Below are positions 51,881 to 58,782 of a stretch of DNA of 58,782 bases, piece after piece. The stretch is from an uncultured Bacteroidales bacterium. Lineage in GTDB: Bacteria; Bacteroidota; Bacteroidia; Bacteroidales; WCHB1-69. Position 1 is the stretch's first letter. Each line of letters opens with the position of its first letter. The position numbers were made by a program, and so were the translations under genes. The stretch is from the NCBI GenBank assembly GCA_900316305.1, contig ONCM01000012.1, positions 1 to 58,782 on the forward strand, in the 5' to 3' direction. The notes under the pieces are model-generated. The model worked only from the letters and a program-made list of their open reading frames with translations, was not told the origin of the DNA and searched no databases.

Positions 51881-52420
51881 ATGGACATAGACAATCTCCC
51901 AGTTGGAACAAGAGTAAGCCACGAGAAATACGGCGAAGGCGTCGTCAGTCAGAACAACGCGCTGACCTACAAGATCATTTTCGTGCGCGGCGGTGAAATG
52001 GAGTTTTCCAAGTCCGCTGTGGCGCTGGATGTGCTTGAAGAGAACGACGTTGAGGACGACACCCCGAAGCTCAACATCCGCGAGTTCAAGCAGGTGCTGA
52101 CGCAAATCCTGACCCAGTACAACGGCATCGAACACAAGGTCGAGCTGGGCAAGAAATGGCAAGGCGGCACCATGATTCTGCAGCCCGCCAACAAGGATTT
52201 AGCCCCCAAGGAGATCCCCGTGGAGACCTTCTTCCACAAGATCGTCATGATGCGCGACCGTCTGCGCGTGCTCGAACAGAACATCAACAGCAGCAACTCG
52301 CTCACCGACGAGGAGAAAGTCAACCTCCAGCAGTACATCTCCCGCATCTACGGCAGCATGACCTCGTTTAACGTGCTGTTTGAGAACAAGGAGGACTACT
52401 TTGTGGGAGTTAGAAGTTAG
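51881..52420 (+). CDS. Conserved unknown protein between kamD and kamE
   Basis: A 179-residue protein starting MDIDNLPVGTRVSHEKYGEGVV; the ATG 27 bases earlier would extend into the hairpin element. The first about 55 residues resemble a small tudor/CarD-like beta barrel (GTRVSHEKYGEGVVS, YKIIFVRGGEMEF). The rest is helical (EIPVETFFHKIVMMRDRLRVLEQ, LTDEEKVNLQQYISRIYGSM) and, from memory, resembles a widespread Bacteroidales family of unknown function. It is flanked by two copies of a 74-bp element and by heptamer arrays, so its place in the kam operon may be secondary. I assign no function. Confidence 0.7.
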   Translation: MDIDNLPVGTRVSHEKYGEGVVSQNNALTYKIIFVRGGEMEFSKSAVALDVLEENDVEDDTPKLNIREFKQVLTQILTQYNGIEHKVELGKKWQGGTMILQPANKDLAPKEIPVETFFHKIVMMRDRLRVLEQNINSSNSLTDEEKVNLQQYISRIYGSMTSFNVLFENKEDYFVGVRS

Positions 52421-52434
52421 TAGTTAGCAGTTAG
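52407..52434. repeat. Heptamer array, unit TAGTTAG x4
   Basis: GAGTTAG, AAGTTAG, TAGTTAG, CAGTTAG. It includes the stop codon of the unknown gene (52418-52420). Confidence 0.9.
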
Positions 52435-52449
52435 CAGTTTTTTTCGAGA

Positions 52450-52522
52450 GAATAATTCCTTGAGCAGTCTCGAAGAGACAAGATTTTAATAACCCCACAC
52501 AAGGCGAAGCCGCAGTGTGGGG
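52450..52522 (+). repeat. 74-bp two-hairpin element, copy 2 (73 bp)
   Basis: Differs from copy 1 only in the inner loop (GGC-GAA-GCC instead of GGC-GATA-GCC); all stems are identical. It ends 42 bases upstream of the kamE start. Confidence 0.93.
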
Positions 52523-52564
52523 GCAACAACAAAAACAAACAACAAACAATTAAAAACTGAAACA

Positions 52565-53353
52565 ATGAGTGGTGGATTATATTCAATGGATCAAAAGGAC
52601 TTTGATCAGACCTTAGACCTAACCAAGGTGAAGCCTTACGGTGACACCATGAACGACGGCAAGACGCAGCTGAGCTTCACATTGCCGGTGCCTTGCGGCG
52701 ACGAAGCCGTGGAGGCTGCCAAGCAGCTGCTGAAGAAGATGGGCTTTGACAACCCGCAAGTCGTTTACTTTAAAGAACTTACAGACGGATTTACCTTCGT
52801 AAACTGCTACGGTGCCTGCACGCACACGGTGGATTACACGACCATCCACGTGCCGAAGGTGGAATCCACGGTGTGGTCGATGCAGGAAACGGACGACTTC
52901 ATCCGTGAGCACATAGGCCGCAAGATCGTGGTGATTGGCGCCAGCACGGGTACCGACGCGCACACCGTGGGCATCGATGCCATCATGAACATGAAAGGCT
53001 ACGCAGGTCACTATGGCATTGAGCGTTACGACATGTTCGACGCGCTCAACATGGGCAGTCAGATTCCGAACGAGGAGTTCATCGCGAAGGCCGTGGAGCT
53101 GCACGCCGATGCATTGCTAGTCTCCCAGACGGTGACCCAGAAGGACGTGCACATCCAGAACCTCACCGAGCTCATTGAAATGCTCGAAGCAGAGGGCTTG
53201 CGCGACAAGATGATCGTCGTGTGCGGCGGTCCGCGTATTACCCACGAGCTGGCCAAGGAGCTGGGTTACGATGCCGGTTTCGGTGCCAACACCTACGCCG
53301 ACGACGTCGCCTCCTACATTGCACAGGAGCTCGACCGGCGGATGAACGGCTAA
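52565..53353 (+). CDS. kamE: D-lysine 5,6-aminomutase beta subunit
   Basis: A 262-residue protein. Start 52565 is chosen because the 16 upstream in-frame codons are a translation of the AC-rich leader. The C-terminal Rossmann B12-binding domain has the DxHxxG motif DAHTVG with His133, the lower cobalt ligand, and Lys144 eleven residues later, the same numbers as His133/Lys144 (PLP Schiff base) in the structurally characterised clostridial enzyme. The N-terminal about 95 residues form the dimerisation domain. With KamD it makes the D-lysine 5,6-aminomutase holoenzyme. It is followed by a heptamer array and a terminator. Confidence 0.96.
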   Translation: MSGGLYSMDQKDFDQTLDLTKVKPYGDTMNDGKTQLSFTLPVPCGDEAVEAAKQLLKKMGFDNPQVVYFKELTDGFTFVNCYGACTHTVDYTTIHVPKVESTVWSMQETDDFIREHIGRKIVVIGASTGTDAHTVGIDAIMNMKGYAGHYGIERYDMFDALNMGSQIPNEEFIAKAVELHADALLVSQTVTQKDVHIQNLTELIEMLEAEGLRDKMIVVCGGPRITHELAKELGYDAGFGANTYADDVASYIAQELDRRMNG

Positions 53354-53356
53354 CGA

Positions 53357-53384
53357 TAGTTAGCAGTTAGTAGTTAGAAGTTAG
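53357..53384. repeat. Heptamer array, unit TAGTTAG x4
   Basis: TAGTTAG, CAGTTAG, TAGTTAG, AAGTTAG, then a partial unit, immediately after the kamE stop. Same unit family as 52407. The rest of the 315-base gap to 53669 holds a terminator, two -7 boxes and a possible tiny ORF. Confidence 0.9.
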
Positions 53385-53390
53385 TAGTTT

Positions 53391-53418
53391 AAGGGGAATC
53401 GGAGTGGTTCCCCTTTTT
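53391..53418 (+). terminator. Rho-independent terminator after kamE
   Basis: AAGGGGAA/TTCCCCTT stem followed by TTT, 38 bases after the kamE stop. Confidence 0.85.
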
Positions 53419-53463
53419 CGTTGCCTTTTGCCTAAAAAATATTATTTCTTATTAAAAAAATTG

Positions 53464-53471
53464 TATCTTTG
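53464..53471 (+). promoter_or_regulatory. -7 box TATCTTTG (first of two)
   Basis: TAnnTTTG match in an AT-rich stretch, 46 bases upstream of a 33-codon ORF at 53517. Confidence 0.6.
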
Positions 53472-53516
53472 CCGCCAGAACAAAATAATAAACAAACCTA
53501 TTGAAATTTAATATTT

Positions 53517-53618
53517 ATGGAAGCAAAAGAAAGTGATCCGTTAAAAACAAACCGCCTTTTATTTATTATATATACATTATTTTTTATTATTTGGAAAATT
53601 GTATCTTTGCCATTTTAG
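53517..53618 (+). CDS. Possible 33-residue membrane peptide
   Basis: ATG to TAG frame with a charged N-terminus (MEAKESDPLKTNR) and a single hydrophobic segment (LLFIIYTLFFIIW). It has its own TATCTTTG box upstream, but its last codons overlap the second TATCTTTG box, and AT-rich DNA easily gives such hydrophobic frames. Low confidence. Confidence 0.25.
   Translation: MEAKESDPLKTNRLLFIIYTLFFIIWKIVSLPF
53602..53609 (+). promoter_or_regulatory. -7 box TATCTTTG for the second giant adhesin
   Basis: TAnnTTTG match 60 bases upstream of the ATG at 53669. Confidence 0.65.
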
Positions 53619-53668
53619 CAAAAAGCGAAACAAGGAGATTGTTAATTTGTGCAAAAGGTTGGTTATTA

Positions 53669-56600
53669 ATGAGATATAAATCACATATATTCCACATAAG
53701 GTATAGATTCGTATGCCTGCTACTGTTGTTTATGGCGTTAGCAGCGAGAGGTTTTGGGCAAAACAACTGTTCAAACGACCATCCCATCTTCATGTCAACA
53801 TGGACTCCCGCTCCTGCATGCGCCGGTGACACCATCACTTTCACGGTCGGTTACGAGTCAGAAGACACCTTGGTGATTGCACCGAAAGAGCCCGTAGAGG
53901 AATCGCATGGGCTCTTTATCCCAGACCCTTACTGCACGGACGGCACAGACGAAGGATGCACGCATCAATCCACCATTCACTATTCCGGATATGAAGGAAA
54001 TGTTACGGACACCAGCATCCTCTATGTCAGACTGAATCTCGAACATGACAACGCCAGTACAATCTACATTCGTCTGCGTTGTCCTGACTCAACAACAGCT
54101 ACTATATTGAAATTTGGAGACGTGGAGAATCTGGACTACTGCACCAATTCCATTCCTAATGAAGACAGAGGATGGGACGGCGTCCCCGAATCGGAAGTGG
54201 CAGATCAATACACATTGTTTGGCGTTGCCTCGACATATTCTGACAACTGTTTTGTTGACACACCTATACCAGGAGGTGCTTGGAACTACTGCTGGTCCAA
54301 CCACAACAATTACACATACGCTTCATCTGGTGTTATCTATTCAACTTCGAACACCACCATCTATCCTGACGTTTTCGACTCTTCCAACGTTGCACTTGGG
54401 GTGCAATTTTATCATCCCGACGAGTCTTTTTCCGTCCTAAACGGATGTCCTATCAATGGAGACTGGACGATAGAAATCATTGCCGGCACTTCAGACGGAT
54501 CTTCGGGTTTCCTTCACGACTGGGAAATTGTCTTCAGCGAGCCGCACACCGGGGATAATGGCGGAGTGGAGGAGATGGCAGTATTGTTCACCCCGGGCGG
54601 CGCGGTTGATTCCGATTTCTCGTATAACAGTGCGGACACGTCTTTTACTTACATTACACCGACGGACATCACCCAAGACCTTACATTTGAACGAACTTTG
54701 CAGTTCTACAACTCATTAACCCATTGTTACTACGATACGACCATTACCTTCACCGTTTTGGCTCCGACAGTTTATCCCCCTGAAACTGTATACGTCTGTG
54801 AGGGTTCTTCCATCCCGTTGGATGCCGGTGCTTGCGTTCAGAACAGGATGATGCAGAGCTTCGGGTTTATTGACCAGTTCGGCGACGAGTGGCACTCATG
54901 GATGCATGGGCACAACGGGCCGGGGAACGTGGAGGTGGACTCCTTCCCAGAGTTCGTGGAGGCGTTGTGGCAGTTCCCTATCCGCACGAAGGTGTTTCCG
55001 GCGGGCGGGAAGGTAAAGTTGGGGACCTCCAATCGCACAACCGGTAGCATGACTTCCCTCCCGATGAGCCTGCAAAACGCTTTCGATGTGACAGTGCGCG
55101 CCAAAGGTTGGGGAGCGGAGCCGGGCACCGGTGCCACCCCGAAAAAGACCAGAGTGAACGTGATTGTGGACAAAGACCAGCTCTCGCAGCAGATCCAAAG
55201 TTTCGAGACGAGTCCTACCTACTACTGGCCAGGTGACGACGCCTACCAAGACTACACTTTGTCGTTCAACGGCGCGACCATCGCCTCCACCATCACGGTG
55301 GAGACCGTCAAAGCCAACCCTGCCACTGCGTACGACACACGGCTCTTCTTGGAGTCCGTATCGGCCTCCAATGAGATCGGGGGGTGCACCTATCAATGGA
55401 GCTTCAACGGCACCCTTATGCCGGATTCCATTTCCCAGCAGATATCGGTCACCCAAGCGGGCACCTACACCGTAACGGTGGATCCTCACAACGGCGACTG
55501 TCCGTGGGTGAAGACCTTCGAAGTGGTGGTGGTTCCGCCGCCGGTGGTGAGCATAAGCGGGGACGCCGTGGTTTGCGAAGGCGACACTGTAACGCTTACC
55601 GCATCCCCTACTGGGAGCGAGTACCAATACCATTGGAGCTACCAAGGAAAGACCACTCCTTCCATTCAGAAGCCCCTGTATGAAACGACAACCTTCACCG
55701 TAACCGTAACCGATGCCCACGGTTGTTCCGGGGAAGCATCTTTCTCCGTTACGGTTCCAACAAGTCATTCAAAGACAGACATGATAGCCGCTTGTGAGCA
55801 GCTTGAATATCACGGTCAAATCTATACTGAATCCGGCATCACAGAGCATATTCCTTCCGAATCAAACCATTCCGGGTGTCCAGACACGTTATACACGCTC
55901 AATCTGGTCATTTACCACAATTCCGACACGGTCGTGTATGACACCGCCTGTGCCAGCTACGTATGGCATAAACCCGACGGAGACACGACGATTACAACAA
56001 GCGGCGTTTACACCAAAACATTTCCTGCATTACACGCACATCCGGACAATCCCTCCAGCGTGGCGGTTTGTGATTCGACGGTGGAGTTGAATCTGACGGT
56101 GTATCCGACGTATCAGGTTACGATAGACTCAGCACGGTGTTATGGTCCCCCCATCGTTTTCAATGAACATTCATACAGTAATCCAGGACATTATATTGAC
56201 ACCGCACGCTATTTAACCAGTTCGGGATGTGACAGCCTGATCATTTTTAATCTTACCATCTATCCTGAAGTAAGTGACACCATTTATGACCATGTTTGTG
56301 AGGGAGAGTCTTATTTCAGTCCTCTTTTCGGCACAATACCAGCCTCACAGACCTCGCTCCCTCACAGTGTAGTTATAAACTATCAAGGTTGTTACGAAAG
56401 GCGTGTCCTTCTTCTTACTGTCAATCATCCTACAACGGGCATTGATGAGCAGACGGCCTGCGATTCTTTCACTTGGATTGACGGGGAGACATACACCGAA
56501 AGCAACTACACTGCCACGCATACTCTGACCAATGCGGCGGGTTGCGACTCCGTGGTCACGCTCCATCTGACGTTGACCCAAACCCCAACGCTCACCGTCT

Positions 56601-58782
56601 GCAACGACATGGTGGTGGAAGCGGGTGACACCGTCCAGCTCTCTGTTTCCGGTGCCAACCATTACCAATGGTTCCCGACGGAAGGGCTGTCGGATCCCTA
56701 TTCCGCGACTCCGTTGGCATTCCCTACGCAAACGACCTATTATCACGTAATCGGATACTCGGAACCGTTTGAGCAGAACAATTTGGTCATTAATGGGGAT
56801 TTTGAGGAAGCTCCCAATTTCACAACAGCTTACAACTACATTGAAACCCCAACCAACAACCAACTAGGGCCAGGCAACTTCACTATCAACACAGATGCTT
56901 ACAATGTGTGGCAGCAAAACGGTCACATGTACGGGTACAATGGTAGCGGAACGTTCATGATTGTGGACGGTGCATTGACTTCGAAAACAGTGTGGAGTGA
57001 AACAATCAATGTGGAGCCCAACACTCTATATAACTTTTCCGCACAGGTGGTCTCATTGAGTCTCCCTGACAAGCCCAAAGCGCAGCTGCAGTTCGAAGTG
57101 AACGGAGTACAACTTGGGCCGATTTTTGAGGCTCCGGCCACATCTTACCAATGGGAGAAATTTCAGGATTACTGGAACAGCGGAAACAGCACTTCCGCCA
57201 CCATCAAGATTGTGAACCATAACACCGGTCAGCAAGGCAACGATTTCGGGTTGGACCACATTGTTTTTGTCCCGCTGACGGAGGAGACGAGTTGTCAGTC
57301 GGAGGATTCGGTGTTGGTGACGGTTATTTACCGAGACACGGTGGAGATTGCCATTTGCCAAGGCGAGAGCTATGTGATCAACGGTCACAGCTACACTACA
57401 CCTGGTCTCTACACCGACACCCTGACCGCGGCCAACGGGTGCGACAGCATTGTTGTGAGTGATTTGGCGGTAAATAATCCAGCGCACACCGCCGTCACCG
57501 TGACCGAGTGCGAAAGCTACACCTGGACCGGCGGCGACGGTCAGACCTACACCACTTCCGGCGACCACACGTACTCGCACGAGGACGCTCACGGCTGCAC
57601 ACAGGTCGATACCCTGCATTTGACCATCAACAACCCGACACACGCCGCTATCACCGAGAGTGCTTGCGGCAGCTACATCTGGAACGGCACCGAATACACC
57701 ACTTCCGGCGAATACACTTACAGTCACCAGGATGACAACGGTTGCACGCAGGTGGATACTCTGCACTTGTCTATTAACAATCCGACGCACACCGCCGTCA
57801 CCGAGAGTGCTTGCGGTAGCTTCATGTGGAACGGCACCGAATACACCACCAGCGGCGAATACACCTTCAGCCATCTGGATGACAACGGTTGCACGCAGGT
57901 GGATACGCTGCACCTGACTATCAACAATCCTGTGCATACCGCTATCACCGAAAGCGCTTGCGGTAGCTTCATGTGGAACGGCACCGAATACACCACCAGC
58001 GGCGAATACACCTTCAGCCATCTGGATGACAACGGTTGCACGCAGGTCGATACGTTGCATTTGACGATTAACAACCCGACACACACCGCCGTCACAGAGA
58101 GCGCCTGCGGCAGTTACACGTGGAACGGCACCGATTACACCACCAGCGGCGAGTACACCTATAGTCATCTGGATGACAATGGTTGCACGCAAGTGGACAC
58201 GTTGCACTTGACCATCAACAACCCAACGCACACCGCTATCACCGAAAGCGCTTGCGGCAGTTTCACGTGGAACGGCACCGAGTACACCATCAGCGGCGAG
58301 TACACTTACAGCCATCTGGATGACAACGGTTGCACGCAGGTCGATACGCTGCACCTGACGATCAACAACCCGACTCACACCACCGTCACCGAGAGTGCCT
58401 GCGGCAGCTTCGTTTGGAACGGCACTGAGTATACCACCACCGGCGACTACACCTTCAGCCATCTGGATGACAACGGTTGCACGCAGGTCGATACCTTGCA
58501 CCTGACCATTAACAATCCGACGCACACCGCCGTCACAGAGAGCGCCTGCGGTAGCTACATCTGGAACGGCACAGAGTACACGACCAGTGGCGACTATACC
58601 TTCAGCCATCTGGATGACAACGGTTGCACGCAAGTGGATACCCTACACTTGACGATTAACAATCCGACTCACACCACCGTCACCGAGAGTGCCTGCGGCA
58701 GCTACATCTGGAACGGCACCGAGTACACCACTTCCGGCGAATACACTTACAGTCACCAGGATGACAATGGTTGTACGCAGGT
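53669..58782 (+). CDS. Giant repeat adhesin (3' end outside window)
   Basis: The frame is open from ATG 53669 to the window edge (1704 codons). Signal peptide: MRYKSHIFHIRYRFVCLLLLFMALAARGFGQ. Residues about 155-290 look like a proprotein-convertase P-like/lectin domain (GCPINGDWTIEIIAGTSDG, LHDWEIVFSEP). Ig/PKD-like modules follow (VVCEGDTVTLTASPTGSEYQYHWSY at about 630), then shorter modules of the type CDSFTWIDGETYTESNYTATHTL..CDSVVTLHLTL, a galactose-binding-like domain (about 1037-1210, NLVINGDFEEA to GLDHIVFVP), and from residue 1269 tandem 49-residue modules. This is typical of T9SS-exported adhesins whose sorting domain would be further downstream; that domain is not visible here. Confidence 0.85.
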   Translation, partial: MRYKSHIFHIRYRFVCLLLLFMALAARGFGQNNCSNDHPIFMSTWTPAPACAGDTITFTVGYESEDTLVIAPKEPVEESHGLFIPDPYCTDGTDEGCTHQSTIHYSGYEGNVTDTSILYVRLNLEHDNASTIYIRLRCPDSTTATILKFGDVENLDYCTNSIPNEDRGWDGVPESEVADQYTLFGVASTYSDNCFVDTPIPGGAWNYCWSNHNNYTYASSGVIYSTSNTTIYPDVFDSSNVALGVQFYHPDESFSVLNGCPINGDWTIEIIAGTSDGSSGFLHDWEIVFSEPHTGDNGGVEEMAVLFTPGGAVDSDFSYNSADTSFTYITPTDITQDLTFERTLQFYNSLTHCYYDTTITFTVLAPTVYPPETVYVCEGSSIPLDAGACVQNRMMQSFGFIDQFGDEWHSWMHGHNGPGNVEVDSFPEFVEALWQFPIRTKVFPAGGKVKLGTSNRTTGSMTSLPMSLQNAFDVTVRAKGWGAEPGTGATPKKTRVNVIVDKDQLSQQIQSFETSPTYYWPGDDAYQDYTLSFNGATIASTITVETVKANPATAYDTRLFLESVSASNEIGGCTYQWSFNGTLMPDSISQQISVTQAGTYTVTVDPHNGDCPWVKTFEVVVVPPPVVSISGDAVVCEGDTVTLTASPTGSEYQYHWSYQGKTTPSIQKPLYETTTFTVTVTDAHGCSGEASFSVTVPTSHSKTDMIAACEQLEYHGQIYTESGITEHIPSESNHSGCPDTLYTLNLVIYHNSDTVVYDTACASYVWHKPDGDTTITTSGVYTKTFPALHAHPDNPSSVAVCDSTVELNLTVYPTYQVTIDSARCYGPPIVFNEHSYSNPGHYIDTARYLTSSGCDSLIIFNLTIYPEVSDTIYDHVCEGESYFSPLFGTIPASQTSLPHSVVINYQGCYERRVLLLTVNHPTTGIDEQTACDSFTWIDGETYTESNYTATHTLTNAAGCDSVVTLHLTLTQTPTLTVCNDMVVEAGDTVQLSVSGANHYQWFPTEGLSDPYSATPLAFPTQTTYYHVIGYSEPFEQNNLVINGDFEEAPNFTTAYNYIETPTNNQLGPGNFTINTDAYNVWQQNGHMYGYNGSGTFMIVDGALTSKTVWSETINVEPNTLYNFSAQVVSLSLPDKPKAQLQFEVNGVQLGPIFEAPATSYQWEKFQDYWNSGNSTSATIKIVNHNTGQQGNDFGLDHIVFVPLTEETSCQSEDSVLVTVIYRDTVEIAICQGESYVINGHSYTTPGLYTDTLTAANGCDSIVVSDLAVNNPAHTAVTVTECESYTWTGGDGQTYTTSGDHTYSHEDAHGCTQVDTLHLTINNPTHAAITESACGSYIWNGTEYTTSGEYTYSHQDDNGCTQVDTLHLSINNPTHTAVTESACGSFMWNGTEYTTSGEYTFSHLDDNGCTQVDTLHLTINNPVHTAITESACGSFMWNGTEYTTSGEYTFSHLDDNGCTQVDTLHLTINNPTHTAVTESACGSYTWNGTDYTTSGEYTYSHLDDNGCTQVDTLHLTINNPTHTAITESACGSFTWNGTEYTISGEYTYSHLDDNGCTQVDTLHLTINNPTHTTVTESACGSFVWNGTEYTTTGDYTFSHLDDNGCTQVDTLHLTINNPTHTAVTESACGSYIWNGTEYTTSGDYTFSHLDDNGCTQVDTLHLTINNPTHTTVTESACGSYIWNGTEYTTSGEYTYSHQDDNGCTQ
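57473..58782 (+). repeat. 147-bp in-frame tandem repeats (49 residues each)
   Basis: One divergent 156-bp unit (57473) is followed by units starting at 57629, 57776, 57923, 58070, 58217, 58364 and 58511, and a partial one at 58658 cut by the window end. Each encodes NNPTHTAVTESACGS..WNG, EYTTSGEYT, DDNGCTQVDTLHLTI with few changes. Units are nearly identical at DNA level. Confidence 0.95.

Noticed and set aside
57053-58633. Minus-strand open frame of 526 codons with internal repeats
   Set aside because: It is the complement of the 147-bp repeats of the adhesin. The plus frame has a signal peptide, Ig-like modules and conserved repeats; the minus frame only mirrors the repetition.
57473-58782. 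147-bp repeats as a CRISPR array or mobile element
   Set aside because: They are contiguous, in frame and protein-coding, without unique spacers.
1-58782. tRNA, rRNA or tmRNA genes
   Set aside because: No cloverleaf with a CCA or GTTCRA arm and no rRNA segments were recognised in the intergenic gaps, which are mostly filled with repeats.

Overview
The window looks like a piece of a Bacteroidota (Bacteroidales-type) chromosome. The evidence is the promoter style (TAnnTTTG -7 boxes about 30-120 bases upstream of starts, no clear Shine-Dalgarno), several secreted proteins with type IX secretion (T9SS) C-terminal sorting domains, an Oar-type TonB-dependent receptor, Fibrobacter-paralogous (FISUMP) surface domains, BspA-type leucine-rich repeats, and an IPExxxVDY-like protein. 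No rRNA, tRNA, CRISPR array, transposase or phage gene was seen.

Layout. 1-519: 5' part of a P-loop cyclic-2,3-diphosphoglycerate-synthetase-like protein. 705-7315: surface and cell-envelope proteins (four-domain FISUMP protein, a lipoprotein, a BspA-like LRR protein with T9SS tail). 7422-13463: metabolism and peptidases (pckA, pepE, a small exported protein, a large M16 peptidase). 13562-20106: a same-strand run: kdsA, a TMTC-like membrane/TPR protein, an IPExxxVDY-like protein, a TcdA/ThiF homologue lacking its nucleotide-binding half, and a T9SS-exported M1 peptidase. 20279-26112: CstA-type transporter, Oar-like TonB receptor, SUMF1-fold lipid/exported protein. 26191-35193: a 3000-residue adhesin with Ig/PKD-like repeats, one SprB-like repeat and a type-B T9SS tail. 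35381-37611: nfeD-floA-5'-nucleotidase-C operon on the minus strand. 37729-49953: tyrS, a DUF4878-like lipoprotein, ettA, pepD, an alpha-L-rhamnosidase, a Na/Pi cotransporter, a 25-residue-repeat protein and glnS. 50181-53353: kamD, a conserved unknown gene and kamE (adenosylcobalamin-dependent D-lysine 5,6-aminomutase, lysine fermentation). 53669-end: a second giant adhesin, cut by the window end inside a 147-bp tandem repeat.

Together the genes suggest an amino-acid- and peptide-fermenting bacterium: exported and cytoplasmic peptidases (M1, M16, PepD, PepE), a CstA-type carrier, lysine fermentation and PEP carboxykinase, plus a large investment in T9SS-exported surface proteins.

The most unusual content is between the genes. 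At least 21 short arrays of tandem 7-bp units (about nine different unit families, both orientations) fill many intergenic gaps and often include the stop codon of one gene and reach the start codon or promoter of the next. In addition there is a family of exactly 28-bp palindromes, GTAGAGACG-N10-CGTCTCTAC, with covarying cores; one copy lies in frame inside the rhamnosidase gene. A 74-bp two-hairpin element occurs twice, in front of the unknown gene and kamE, and a single element near 14384 has a similar two-hairpin layout.
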